Shown here one piece after another: positions 43,643-52,855 of a DNA stretch of 64,000 nucleotides. Numbering within the stretch: the first letter of the stretch is position 1; every line of letters starts with the position of its first letter. Source of the DNA: Eubacteriaceae bacterium (GTDB taxonomy: Bacteria; Bacillota; Clostridia; Eubacteriales; Anaerofustaceae); NCBI GenBank assembly GCA_017551505.1, contig JAFZLL010000058.1:1-64000 (forward strand), given 5' to 3'. The position numbers were made by a program, and so were the translations under genes. Under the pieces are notes generated by a model that did not search any database, had not been told where the DNA came from, and was given only the letters and a program-made list of their open reading frames with translations.

Positions 43643-44004
43643 GAAAGTATGCCTATCTTAAAGAGCCTATGAAATACAATAAGGATGACCAAATCGTCAA
43701 GGTCATGCTCTATGTGGCTGAAGAGGGAGTCTATCTCTTTGAGTACTGCAGTCTGGATGCTATTCAGTGTTCATCTGACCGCTGCTATGATTCTCTGGAA
43801 GATCTATATGAAGACTGGAATGACCTTGTTGATGAAAGAGGCTGGATCGAGATCGAAGACCCACTGCCGGATTGTCAGCATGACGCATTTATCCCTTTAA
43901 GAGTAAAGGGAAGGGATGTCGGAAACCCGGAATGGGGAAAGTATGAGACACTAGAAGACGGGCAATGGGTCGACTACGATGAACATAAACACACTACGCA
44001 TTAA
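43639..44004 (+). CDS. Hypothetical acidic protein, 121 aa
   Basis: I do not recognise it. The product is soluble and acidic, with VKVMLYVAEEGVYLFEYCSL, a CSSDRCYDSLEDLYEDW helix and LPDCQHDAFIPLRVKG. The ATG overlaps the previous stop by four bases, with GAGGAG upstream, so translation is coupled. Several cysteines (residues about 37, 44, 49, 79) could matter, but the protein has no signal peptide. Confidence 0.7.
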   Translation: MRKYAYLKEPMKYNKDDQIVKVMLYVAEEGVYLFEYCSLDAIQCSSDRCYDSLEDLYEDWNDLVDERGWIEIEDPLPDCQHDAFIPLRVKGRDVGNPEWGKYETLEDGQWVDYDEHKHTTH

Positions 44005-44031
44005 TATGCCACGGCAACAACTGGAGGCATT

Positions 44032-45030
44032 ATGAATAATCGAATGAAGGGCATGCTCTCACTTGCTGCAGGTATTATTGTTTTCACGTACATAAGCATT
44101 ATGAGCTTTATGGCGATCAAAGACCTGAGCCGCGACTATCAGGCAATGAAAAATGTAGATCTGTCTGAAAGCTCACGAGTTTCCATAGGCTATGATGATC
44201 ATATATACACATCTACAGGTTTTGGAATTGAGATCGACCCTGCTGACAGCAACATGAGTGCGACACTGAATGACTATATCGAATCAAGCCTCAGAACAAT
44301 CGATAGAAGGATCCTTTCATGTTCAATACTTTACACCATGATTGTTGTCACGGTCTTGGCTTATTTTCTCCATCAGGCGTTCGGGAGTGAAGCAAAAAAA
44401 CACGCATTAAGCGTTATTATTTGCGTACCGGTCGTATTCGTTTCCTTTCTCGCTTTGATCGTCGGTTTTCATATCATGCAAAGTGTACCGTTCTATTTCC
44501 CGAAAGGATACGACTGTGTGTTGATACTTGTAAGTCTTTCTGCTGTAATCGGCGGCAGTTGCTGCCTTGCATGGATACTTAGAGCCGTTCGCTGGAAGCG
44601 AGCAGTATCACTCATTGCAATACCGGCAGTATTGTTCCTGTTTATATTCAGCTCTGCGACCGAAGGACGTCTTTACAGTCCCAGGACTGTCTATTCATTT
44701 GACTATGTTGCGCAGGAATACGAACCCAATCTTTATGATGATGATTTTGAAGGCGAGGCTTATTATGATGAAGATAAGAACGTTTTTTTTGTAAATGGTA
44801 AGGAATATCCTCCGCAAGAAACAGAAAACCCGGATTATCTTAAGGGGGCCGGACGTGCCGGAGCAATTCTGTTTGAAGCCATTAATCCATACGCTGCAAG
44901 CGGCTTGTTTATGGTCTGTGAGGCAGCTGACTTAAATGTTGCGATGATTAATCTGTTACTATATGCATTTAAGTCCGTAACGCTTATGGCATTGACGGCC
45001 TACAGGAAAGAACGAGAGCAGTCACGATAA
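44032..45030 (+). CDS. Multi-pass membrane protein of unknown function, 332 aa
   Basis: I do not recognise a family. Hydrophobic segments lie near residues 8-28, 100-118, 128-150, 162-184 and 192-210, with a possible sixth near 305-325. The loop after residue 215 is acidic (YDDDFEGEAYYDEDKNVFF). GGAGG precedes the ATG, 28 bases after the preceding gene. It is the third gene of the cluster 41540-45030 and is followed by a strong terminator. An envelope role is likely from its neighbours. Confidence 0.7.
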   Translation: MNNRMKGMLSLAAGIIVFTYISIMSFMAIKDLSRDYQAMKNVDLSESSRVSIGYDDHIYTSTGFGIEIDPADSNMSATLNDYIESSLRTIDRRILSCSILYTMIVVTVLAYFLHQAFGSEAKKHALSVIICVPVVFVSFLALIVGFHIMQSVPFYFPKGYDCVLILVSLSAVIGGSCCLAWILRAVRWKRAVSLIAIPAVLFLFIFSSATEGRLYSPRTVYSFDYVAQEYEPNLYDDDFEGEAYYDEDKNVFFVNGKEYPPQETENPDYLKGAGRAGAILFEAINPYAASGLFMVCEAADLNVAMINLLLYAFKSVTLMALTAYRKEREQSR

Positions 45031-45055
45031 ACCTGACATTTAACGCATTGTTTTC

Positions 45056-45096
45056 AAAAGATGGCACGATCATCAACTCATGCCATCTTTTGTTTA
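45056..45096 (+). terminator. Rho-independent terminator
   Basis: AAAAGATGGCA (45056-45066) pairs perfectly with TGCCATCTTTT (45081-45091), followed by GTTTATT. It closes the 41540-45030 cluster. Confidence 0.88.
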
Positions 45097-45784
45097 TTCG
45101 ATTCGTTCAGCATTATGAACCAGGCCAGATAACAGAAGATGCGGAAGTCCCAGTGCATTCTCCCCTGTTTTATTTGGGACATCGACTGTCTCGCCGATTC
45201 TTTTACCGCAGGGATCCCACCGCAGATCCGGCATTATATGTATACTGTGCCGATCCATTCGATACTTAACAATTCGTCTTTGCGCTGATGCCATGCTTTA
45301 CCAAGTTTATGACCTGACCAGCATGGAGGAACCCTGCGTGAAAATGCAACACTCGGAATTGAATCAGAAGACCTCGGATAGGAATAAATTATTATCGAAT
45401 CAGCTATGACTAGACGATGGATAATCGATAAAGACCGTTTATAATATGATGGCAGTAAACCTCATGAACAATACCGTATACAGCAAATATCATTTTTCAG
45501 GCATCCTCTTGATCGGAGCATGTCTGCGAATTATCTGGAAATCGGATATGTATGAGTTTACAGTTCTTCAAGGTCTGTTTTAGCAAACGGTCACATGAGA
45601 TCATGCGTTGCTGACACAAACATCATCGATATCATGTACAGAAAGAGTAATGCAGATAGACCTGAACAGAATGCTATCTGACAGGTGAATACCGCCTAGG
45701 GTTTGAAGACTCAGATAGGTCTGGGAGATTTGAATAATATGTATTTCATCGTTCTCCGAAAGAGATCGAGTGGGAGGAAAGAAG
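45097..45784. other. Gene-free gap
   Basis: About 690 bases contain only short frames with many stops and no recognisable product or RNA structure. It may be degraded sequence and holds the promoter for the Fe-S oxidoreductase. Confidence 0.4.
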
Positions 45785-47224
45785 TTGAATTATCAGCAAT
45801 GTCTTTTATGCCACAATGCAGCCTGCAGCAGGGCATGCGGGAAAATGGATCCGGCGCGTATTCTGCGCCGGCTGTACTTCGATAATGAAGAAGGAGCCTT
45901 AAATGCAGTAGCTGAAAATGTCCCCTGCGATAACTGCCGGGGCGAATGCCAGGATGCCTGCCCTATACACCTTCCGGTCAAGGAGATCATCACATCTCTC
46001 GGAACTCGGGAGAGGGAAAGCAAAGAAGTCGATTATTTCTGTCTGAAATGCGATTTCTGCGGCTTTGAACTGGAGAATCCCTTCCTACTGTCCTCGTCCG
46101 TCGTCTCATCGACCTACGATATGTGCGCCAGGGCCTTTGAAGCAGGCTGGGCAGGAGCTGCTTTCAAGACGGTCTGCCTGATGGACATTGAGGAAGCCTC
46201 CCCGCGCTTTTCTGCGATCAGGGGGGATAACAGCAGGATCATCGGTTTCAAAAACATTGAGCAGCTCTCGGATCATACCCTGCAGGAAAACATTGAGATT
46301 TTCCGCAGGCTGAAGAAGGATTACCCTAACAAGCTGCTGCTTGTATCATTTATGGGACGCGATGATGCAGAATGGGCCTATCTTGCAGAACAGCTGACCA
46401 TGGCTGGCGCTGATGCCCTAGAGATGAATTTCTCCTGCCCTAACATGACCGAAGGAAGCACTGGCAGCGACGTCGGTCAGGTGCCGCATCTGGTCGAACA
46501 CTATACCCGCGTAGTAAGAGAACACACTTCCCTGCCTATTATCGCGAAGTTGACTCCGAATGTCACCGACATCAGGGAGAGCGCAGAGGCGGCAGTACGG
46601 GGAGGCGCGGACGGTCTCGCCGCTATCAATACGATCAAGAGTCTGATCGGAGTAGATATCGACTCGACCGACGGCGTCTATCATACTGCTGTCGGCGGTT
46701 ATTCCGGCAAAGCTGTCAAGCCGATCGCTCTGCGCTACATCGCCGAACTTGCCCAGGATCCCAAACTGGCTGGTAAGCACATATCCGCAATGGGCGGTAT
46801 CGAGACATGGAAGGACGCGCTGGAATTCATCGTTCTGGGCTCCGACACCGTTCAGGTGACTACAGCGGTCATGCAGTACGGATACCGCATCATCGACGAT
46901 CTGAAGGAAGGCCTGGCCTTTTACCTTATCAGCCATGGGTTCAAATCGATAAGCGAGGTCAAAAGCAGCACCATCGAGGGGATCGTACCGACCAACAGCC
47001 TGGACCGTTCTTACATCATATATCCAAAATTCCAGCTGAAAAAATGTGTCGGCTGTCAGCGCTGCTATCTGTCCTGCATGGATGGCGGACATCAGGCAAT
47101 CACTATCAGGGACGGCCGCCCGCACATGAACCCGTCGAAATGCGTAGGCTGCCATCTGTGCGTGCTGGTATGCCCCCAGCAGGCTATCGTCTCTTCGGGA
47201 ATCAGAGTCGCGAAAAAGAACTGA
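45785..47224 (+). CDS. Fe-S dihydropyrimidine/dihydroorotate-dehydrogenase-like oxidoreductase (PreA-like fusion)
   Basis: The 479-residue product combines an N-terminal cysteine domain (CLLCHNAACSRACG, CDNCRGECQDACP) like that of dihydropyrimidine dehydrogenase with an FMN TIM barrel (ENPFLLSSSVVSSTYDMCAR, NFSCPNMTEGSTGSDVGQ, IAKLTPNVTDIRESA, GGIETWKDALEFI). It ends in a ferredoxin-like tail with two 4Fe-4S motifs (KCVGCQRCYLSCMDGG, KCVGCHLCVLVCPQQAI). PreA reduces uracil or thymine. The fused N-terminal part suggests electron input by a separate partner. The TTG start at 45785 is fixed by GGGAGG seven bases upstream. Confidence 0.85.
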   Translation: MNYQQCLLCHNAACSRACGKMDPARILRRLYFDNEEGALNAVAENVPCDNCRGECQDACPIHLPVKEIITSLGTRERESKEVDYFCLKCDFCGFELENPFLLSSSVVSSTYDMCARAFEAGWAGAAFKTVCLMDIEEASPRFSAIRGDNSRIIGFKNIEQLSDHTLQENIEIFRRLKKDYPNKLLLVSFMGRDDAEWAYLAEQLTMAGADALEMNFSCPNMTEGSTGSDVGQVPHLVEHYTRVVREHTSLPIIAKLTPNVTDIRESAEAAVRGGADGLAAINTIKSLIGVDIDSTDGVYHTAVGGYSGKAVKPIALRYIAELAQDPKLAGKHISAMGGIETWKDALEFIVLGSDTVQVTTAVMQYGYRIIDDLKEGLAFYLISHGFKSISEVKSSTIEGIVPTNSLDRSYIIYPKFQLKKCVGCQRCYLSCMDGGHQAITIRDGRPHMNPSKCVGCHLCVLVCPQQAIVSSGIRVAKKN

Positions 47225-47421
47225 GTTTCAGAATGAGCATGATCAAAAACGGCATATATGGAAAAACGGAATATAAAACCTAAAGCCTTCCGGCTGTTTA
47301 CAGTCACTCCATATATGCATATGTGCAGTATGGATGATCATGAACAGCCGTGATCTGGGTTTGCCGCATCGGTATGTTTTCTCTTAATGATGATACAAAA
47401 TAGTGTAAAGGACGAAGCATA

Positions 47422-48369
47422 ATGAAAAAAACCGAATTGTATATCCCCTCTGCCGATAATAAAACGCAAATACATACCATCATCTGGGACCCGGAGGTTG
47501 AAGATGTGAAAGCCGTCGTTCAGCTCGTTCACGGCATGTCGGAATACATTGACCGTTACAATGATTTTGCCGTTTATCTTGCCGGAAAAGGGTACGGTGT
47601 GATTGGCCATGACCATCTCGGTCACGGAAAGTCATTGACGGATCCATCAAGGCTCGGTTTTATCAGCGAGAAAGATGGTCATGAGATCCTGCTCAAAGAT
47701 ATCTCAGCCGTCAGTCATGTTGCTGAAGAAAGATGGCCCGGGAAGAAGCGTATCCTTCTTGGCCACAGCATGGGTTCTTTCATAGTACGCCGCTACGTTG
47801 CGCTCCATTCAGAGGAGCTCGACGGCGCAGTCTTCATGGGTACAGGATGGGTCTCCGGAGCCGCCAGCGGCCTTGGAGCATCCATCGCAAGACGCGCGAT
47901 AAAGAAGAACGGAGCTTTCGCAAAGAGTCCTCTGCTGACGCAGATGGTGTTCGGCAGCAACAACAAACCTTTTGAACCGGCACGCACCCCCATGGACTGG
48001 CTATCACGCAACGAGGCCAACGTTGACCGATATATAGCAGATCCTCTATGCGGATTTGAGTTTACCAGCGGTGCTTATCTGGATTTCTTCAGGATACTTC
48101 AGCATCTCAGTCGGGGCGACGATGAACAGAATATCCGCAAGGACCTTCCGGTACTTATAATCTCCGGCGAGAATGACCCTGTCGGAGGAGCAAAGAGCTG
48201 CCCGACTGTGCTTAAACACTACGAGAAAGCGGGCCTCAAAGACGTCACGCTCAAGCTATTCCACGACGACCGCCATGAGATACTGAACGAGCTCGACCGC
48301 GATATAGTATTCCAGTATATTTCCGATTGGTTCGGCAGGGTAATAGACGGAGATCAGCCCATGTCATGA
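47422..48369 (+). CDS. Alpha/beta hydrolase, lysophospholipase/monoacylglycerol-lipase type
   Basis: The 315-residue product has the serine-hydrolase fold: VVQLVHGMSEYIDRYNDFAV (oxyanion HG), GHDHLGHGKS, the nucleophile elbow ILLGHSMGSFIVRRYV (Ser near 117), SGENDPVGG with the acid and HDDRHEILNELD with the catalytic His. This set is typical of bacterial monoacylglycerol lipases. It has no signal peptide, so it acts in the cytoplasm or at the membrane. It is a single-gene unit with its own terminator. Confidence 0.92.
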   Translation: MKKTELYIPSADNKTQIHTIIWDPEVEDVKAVVQLVHGMSEYIDRYNDFAVYLAGKGYGVIGHDHLGHGKSLTDPSRLGFISEKDGHEILLKDISAVSHVAEERWPGKKRILLGHSMGSFIVRRYVALHSEELDGAVFMGTGWVSGAASGLGASIARRAIKKNGAFAKSPLLTQMVFGSNNKPFEPARTPMDWLSRNEANVDRYIADPLCGFEFTSGAYLDFFRILQHLSRGDDEQNIRKDLPVLIISGENDPVGGAKSCPTVLKHYEKAGLKDVTLKLFHDDRHEILNELDRDIVFQYISDWFGRVIDGDQPMS

Positions 48370-48430
48370 TCGCGGCCAAGGGCGATTCTGTTGGTTCAGC
48401 CCTCAGAACTAATAATAGAGCATCGTCATC

Positions 48431-48460
48431 AGATGGGAGCAGTTTGCTCCCATCTTTTAT
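48431..48460 (+). terminator. Rho-independent terminator of the hydrolase gene
   Basis: AGATGGGAGCA (48431-48441) pairs perfectly with TGCTCCCATCT (48445-48455) around a three-base loop, followed by TTTTATT. Confidence 0.88.
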
Positions 48461-48731
48461 TGATCCTTCAGGACCCGCTCTACGGGTTCGGGATGTCCCG
48501 GCAATGAATAAGCCCGAGGATCATGCAGCTCCGGCATATTTCCCGATGAGCGGCAAAAGCATTCAGGGTCCAGGCATCATTACGGTGAAAAACGCATCAT
48601 AACTTATTATTTCCAGTAACGGATCCGCACAGCTTATCATCAAAAACGATGCATTCACAGGCATGGATTCTTATAACGAGCATATGACATGAACCATTGA
48701 TCCGTCAGACTTCATCTGTTGAAAAATATTA

Positions 48732-48761
48732 TTGACATCCTTATGAAAACGATAGTATAGT
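48732..48761 (+). promoter_or_regulatory. mgtA: SigmaA-type promoter of the mgtA leader
   Basis: TTGACA at 48732-48737 and TATAGT at 48756-48761 are 18 bases apart, 35 bases before the leader-peptide ATG. Confidence 0.75.
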
Positions 48762-48796
48762 GTGTATGAAAAAAGAAGAAAGAGAGGTGGTAGCTA

Positions 48797-48892
48797 ATGT
48801 GTAGTCAGGAACAAACAGGCGACTTTACGGGTAGCGATGGTTCTTCGGACGATCCTTTGGGTACCGCCAAAGTTTCTTCCGCGAATCGTTAA
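48797..48892 (+). CDS. Acidic leader peptide upstream of the magnesium P-type ATPase, 31 aa
   Basis: A 31-codon frame begins at an ATG with a strong GAGGTGG ribosome-binding site eight bases upstream. The peptide has an acidic, Gly/Ser-rich centre (GDFTGSDGSSDDPLGTAKV) ending in Asn-Arg. It lies between a good promoter and a terminator 17 bases after its stop. In enteric bacteria, acidic/proline leader peptides before mgtA destabilise ribosomes in low magnesium and so let transcription continue. The same logic would fit here. The frame may be conserved, which I cannot check. Confidence 0.65.
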   Translation: MCSQEQTGDFTGSDGSSDDPLGTAKVSSANR

Positions 48893-48954
48893 TAACTGCC
48901 TGTAAAGACCGCTTAATCGGTAAAAAATCTCCTAACTGATTAAGAGGTTTTTTT
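48815..48954 (+). promoter_or_regulatory. mgtA: Transcription attenuator before mgtA
   Basis: A terminator is formed by CCGCTTAATCGGT (48909-48921) and ACTGATTAAGAGG (48935-48947), followed by seven T residues. Inside the leader frame, ACAGGC (48815-48820) and CTTTACGGG (48823-48831) can each pair with parts of GCCTGTAAAG (48898-48907), just before the terminator. A further hairpin, CTTTGG/CCAAAG, lies near 48855-48872. Alternative pairings controlled by ribosome position are plausible. Confidence 0.65.
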
Positions 48955-48995
48955 CGTGTGTACTTTTTTGTTCGAATGCACATCTAGGGGAAAAC

Positions 48996-51632
48996 ATGAA
49001 AAAGCAGAAAAAAAAGGAACTGCAGATTATTGCTGAAAAGCAGAAAAAGCTGGAAAACAATCTAAGGAAAGACAGCCTGCAGACTGTTGAACGGCTGCTC
49101 GGCAAATATGAGACCGACTATACCGGTCTGACCTTGGAAGACGTAGAGGAAAAAGCGGATGAATTCGGCAAGAATACTATTGAAGAAAAAGAAAATCATC
49201 CTGTCATCAACCGTATCAAGGAAGCAGTCATCAATCCGTTCAATATCGTTCTGATTGCTGTCGCGATCATTACCCTGATAACAGACGTCATCATTCCGGA
49301 AAGACCAGACTTTTCGACTTTTGTCCTGGTAAGCGCCGCAGTGATCATTTCAGGGGTCATATCTTTCTCACAGCAGGCAAAGAGCGACAACGCCGCGAGA
49401 CAGTTGAAGAATATGATCTCCAATAAGATCGACGTCATCAGGGAAGGGAAAGTAACGGAGATAACCGTTGAGGAAGTCGTTCCCGGGGATATCGTAAAAC
49501 TGGCCAGCGGTGATATGATCCCTGCCGATGTCAGATTTATTGAGGCAAAAGACTTGTTTATCGATCAGGCGGCTCTTACCGGTGAATCTGTACCTGTAGA
49601 GAAGTATGCGACGGCCACAAGATGCGAAAACATTACCGATATTGCAGATATCGGTTTCATGGGAACAGACGTCGTTTCAGGCTCAGCTCTCGCTCTGGTC
49701 TTAACCACGGGGTCCAACACCTATTTCGGGAACATGGCAAAATCCCTTGAAGGAATAAATCAGCAGAACAGCTTTGAACAGGGTGTCAATTCCATCTCAA
49801 TGCTGCTGATACGGTTCATGGGTATTCTGCTGCCGGTAATCCTGGTCATTAATCTGTTCACAAAAAACGATATTCAGGAATCGATACTGTTCGCCGTTAC
49901 CATTGCCGTAGGACTTACTCCCGAAATGCTGCCGGTGATAATGACCTCGACATTGGCAAAGGGAGCAGTCGCCATGTCGAAGAAGAAGACAGTTGTCAAA
50001 AAGCTGTCCGCCATACAGACATTCGGGCAGATGGATCTGCTGTGTACGGATAAAACAGGGACTCTGACCGAAGATCAGGTCGTTCTTGAAAAGTATATGG
50101 ATCCGGAAGGACACGAAAGTGAAAGGATACTTCGGCATTCCTTCCTCAACAGCTACTATCAAACCGGGCTTAAAAACCTGATCGACGTTGCGATCATTGC
50201 CAGAGCTGAAAAACAGGGATTGAACTATCTCAAAACGGAATATACCCGAATAGACGAGATCCCGTTTGATTTCGTGCGCCGCAGGATGAGCGTCGTATTG
50301 CAGGATTCCAAAGGGAAAAAACAGCTCATCACCAAAGGTGCGGTGGATGAGACCCTGGAATGCTGCAAGTATATGGAAAGCAGCGAGGGGATAGTCGAAC
50401 TGACCGAAGAACGCAGAAAAGCCGCTTATGACATATATGAAAAGTACAACCAGGACGGCCTGCGGATACTTGCTGTGGCTCAGAAAAACGACATCCTTGA
50501 TATTGAGACCTTCAAAGTATCAGATGAGTCGGATATGGTGCTTTTAGGCTTTATAGGCTTCCTGGATCCGCCGAAAGAAAGCGCAAAGCAGGCTATTGAG
50601 GCGTTACAGATGCATGGAGTTGAAACTGTCGTTCTGACAGGTGATTCTCAGGGCGTCGCAATTAATGTCTGCGAAAAGGTCGGGATCGATCCTTCCAATG
50701 CCATCGACGGCATGCAGATCGATAATTATTCGGACGAACAGTTGAAGGGCATGCTTGAAAACTGCCATCTGCTGTCCAAACTGTCACCCGTACAGAAACA
50801 GAGAGTAGTAAGACTGTTCCAGGAAAACGGACATACTGTCGGATATCTGGGTGACGGTATAAATGACTCCCCTGCCCTGAAACAGGCCGACGTCGGGATC
50901 TCTGTCGATACGGCAGTCGATATCGCAAAAGAGACAGCGGATATCATCCTTCTGGAAAAGGATCTTATGGTATTGGAAGAAGGTGTGGTCAACGGCCGCA
51001 AGACTTTCACAAATGTCCTGAAATACATCAAGATGGCCACCAGCGGAAACTTCGGAAATGCATTATCGGTCATCATCGCATCCTTGTTCCTGCCGTTCCT
51101 GCCTTTGCTTCCGATCCATATCCTGTTGCAGAACCTGCTGAACGATCTTGCACAGATTGGAATGCCGTTTGACAACGTGGATGAAGACTATATCCAGAAA
51201 CCGAAGAAGTGGGATACCAACGACATAAAGAAATTTATGTTCGTGTTCGGCCCGATATCGACCGTTCTGGATGTCTGTTGTTTCCTGATCCTGTGGTTCG
51301 TATTCGAATACAATACACTTGAACTGAGCAACTATTTCCAGTCAGGATGGTTCGTATTCGGAATACTGTCGCAGACACTTATCATCCATGCGATACGTAC
51401 TGACAAAATACCTTTTGTATATTCCAAATCATCGCCGGAGCTGATGATCTCGACCGGAGCTGTCGTTCTGTTGACACTGACTATCACATTCACGAAAATA
51501 GCACCGCTTTTCCAGTTGAGCATGCTGCCGGCCAGATACCTGATCTATCTGCTGGTACTGCTGATCATGTATGTGCTGGCTATCGGCGTGTACAAGCGGA
51601 TCTACCGGAAAAATACCGGCACATGGCTGTAA
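48996..51632 (+). CDS. mgtA: Magnesium-translocating P-type ATPase (MgtA/MgtB type)
   Basis: MgtA imports Mg2+ across the plasma membrane at the cost of ATP. The 878-residue product has an N-terminal lysine-rich cytosolic helix, then NPFNIVLIAVAIITLITDV, the actuator loop DQAALTGESVPVEKY, the phosphorylation site LLCTDKTGTLTED (Asp near 351), the nucleotide domain (KGAVDETLECC), VVLTGDSQGVA and the hinge GYLGDGINDSPALKQADVGIS. A C-terminal membrane domain with VNPF-like NLLNDLAQIGMPFDNVD follows. IAVGLTPEMLPVI is the ion-site helix of the type III-B pumps. AGGGGA lies before the ATG. It sits behind a leader peptide and attenuator. Confidence 0.94.
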   Translation: MKKQKKKELQIIAEKQKKLENNLRKDSLQTVERLLGKYETDYTGLTLEDVEEKADEFGKNTIEEKENHPVINRIKEAVINPFNIVLIAVAIITLITDVIIPERPDFSTFVLVSAAVIISGVISFSQQAKSDNAARQLKNMISNKIDVIREGKVTEITVEEVVPGDIVKLASGDMIPADVRFIEAKDLFIDQAALTGESVPVEKYATATRCENITDIADIGFMGTDVVSGSALALVLTTGSNTYFGNMAKSLEGINQQNSFEQGVNSISMLLIRFMGILLPVILVINLFTKNDIQESILFAVTIAVGLTPEMLPVIMTSTLAKGAVAMSKKKTVVKKLSAIQTFGQMDLLCTDKTGTLTEDQVVLEKYMDPEGHESERILRHSFLNSYYQTGLKNLIDVAIIARAEKQGLNYLKTEYTRIDEIPFDFVRRRMSVVLQDSKGKKQLITKGAVDETLECCKYMESSEGIVELTEERRKAAYDIYEKYNQDGLRILAVAQKNDILDIETFKVSDESDMVLLGFIGFLDPPKESAKQAIEALQMHGVETVVLTGDSQGVAINVCEKVGIDPSNAIDGMQIDNYSDEQLKGMLENCHLLSKLSPVQKQRVVRLFQENGHTVGYLGDGINDSPALKQADVGISVDTAVDIAKETADIILLEKDLMVLEEGVVNGRKTFTNVLKYIKMATSGNFGNALSVIIASLFLPFLPLLPIHILLQNLLNDLAQIGMPFDNVDEDYIQKPKKWDTNDIKKFMFVFGPISTVLDVCCFLILWFVFEYNTLELSNYFQSGWFVFGILSQTLIIHAIRTDKIPFVYSKSSPELMISTGAVVLLTLTITFTKIAPLFQLSMLPARYLIYLLVLLIMYVLAIGVYKRIYRKNTGTWL

Positions 51633-51637
51633 AGAGG

Positions 51638-51668
51638 AGAGAGCCAGAACCATCTGGCTCTCTTTTTT
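51638..51668 (+). terminator. mgtA: Rho-independent terminator of mgtA
   Basis: AGAGAGCCAG (51638-51647) pairs perfectly with CTGGCTCTCT (51654-51663), followed by TTTTTC. Confidence 0.92.
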
Positions 51669-51836
51669 CAATACCAACAGGACAAGGCGGACCTGTGCTT
51701 AATAGAAACAGGCAATACATCATCTTTGTCATAACAGTATTCTGAATAATGACCAGCAATCCTCAATCAACGCTCTGCAAAATAATATGAAACACGATTT
51801 TGCGGATTTCTCATACATATTCGGAGGAGATTATCG

Positions 51837-52532
51837 ATGAAACGGGACCAAATTGTAGAAAAGCTGTTCCAAATGAAGGATACGGAATATGCCGCATTAC
51901 AGCTGAGGATCATACCATCAGCTGAAGCCGGTATGATGATCGGAGTGAGAACGCCAAAGCTCCGTAGTTTCGCCAAGGAACTGTTCAAGGATCCCGATAA
52001 GGACGAGTTTCTCTCCCTCCTTCCGCATTATTACTTTGAAGAAAACCAGCTCCACGCATTTATCATTTCACTCGAAAAGGACTTTGACAAATGCATAGCG
52101 GAAGTCAATAGGTTTCTTCCATTTATTGATAACTGGGCAACGTGCGACCAGCTTTCCCCGAAAGCCTTTATAAAAGAGCCTGCGAAACTGTTCTCTCACA
52201 TCACGGTATGGATCAAATCGGACAAGACCTATACCGTCCGATTTGCGGTCGGGATGCTGATGCAGTATTATCTGGACGAACTATTCGACCCAAAATATGC
52301 TGATATGATAGCTGAGATCCGTTCGGATGAATACTATATCAATATGATGAGGGCATGGTATTTTGCTACGGCCATGGCAAAGCAGTATGACTCGATAATT
52401 CCGTATATTGAAGAAAACAGGCTGGATGACTGGACTCACAACAAGGCAATCCAAAAGAGCATAGAGAGCAAACGGATTCCGGATGAACAAAAGCTGTATC
52501 TGAAAACATTAAGGACTGGACGAAGGAATTGA
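51837..52532 (+). CDS. AlkD-like DNA alkylation repair protein
   Basis: The 231-residue product is all-helical and built of HEAT-like repeats. GVRTPKLRSFAKELFKDP, PHYYFEENQLHAFIISLEKD, FLPFIDNWATCDQLSP, IKSDKTYTVRFAVGMLMQYY and EYYINMMRAWYFATAMAKQ match the AlkD family of glycosylases that excise 3-methyl- and 7-methylpurines. The conserved W..CD motif (NWATCDQL) is present. It is transcribed alone, with a terminator downstream. Confidence 0.92.
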   Translation: MKRDQIVEKLFQMKDTEYAALQLRIIPSAEAGMMIGVRTPKLRSFAKELFKDPDKDEFLSLLPHYYFEENQLHAFIISLEKDFDKCIAEVNRFLPFIDNWATCDQLSPKAFIKEPAKLFSHITVWIKSDKTYTVRFAVGMLMQYYLDELFDPKYADMIAEIRSDEYYINMMRAWYFATAMAKQYDSIIPYIEENRLDDWTHNKAIQKSIESKRIPDEQKLYLKTLRTGRRN

Positions 52533-52566
52533 GCTGAGCTCATTACCCGTTAATAAAGATTTATAC

Positions 52567-52598
52567 AGCACTCATGATCAGAACCCGAGTGCTTTTTG
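52567..52598 (+). terminator. Rho-independent terminator of the AlkD-like gene
   Basis: AGCACTC (52567-52573) pairs with GAGTGCT (52587-52593), followed by TTTTGTT. Confidence 0.8.
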
Positions 52599-52855
52599 TT
52601 ATCCATGCTATACTGAAATTACAATCCGGCGGATTCTCCATGAGACACACTTGATAACAATACTTGACCTGGTTTTGGAAGAACAGTTTTTTTTGAGAAG
52701 TGCCGCCATTTGTCGATACCTGCCAAATAAGCCCGTCTATAATTATGCCAAATGATTTTATGAAGGAAAACAGTCAATGTCAAAGATATTTGGTAGAGTC
52801 TGCTATGGCCATTTTCCTATAATATGACAGCAAAAGAAACGGAGAGAAACGATTC

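Noticed and set aside
45094-45294. A 66-codon minus-strand frame after the membrane-protein cluster
   Set aside because: There is no ribosome-binding site and no family resemblance in a stretch full of stops.
48797-48960. M-box or yybP-ykoY riboswitch before mgtA
   Set aside because: The conserved cores of those classes are not visible; a translated leader plus attenuator explains the sequence better.
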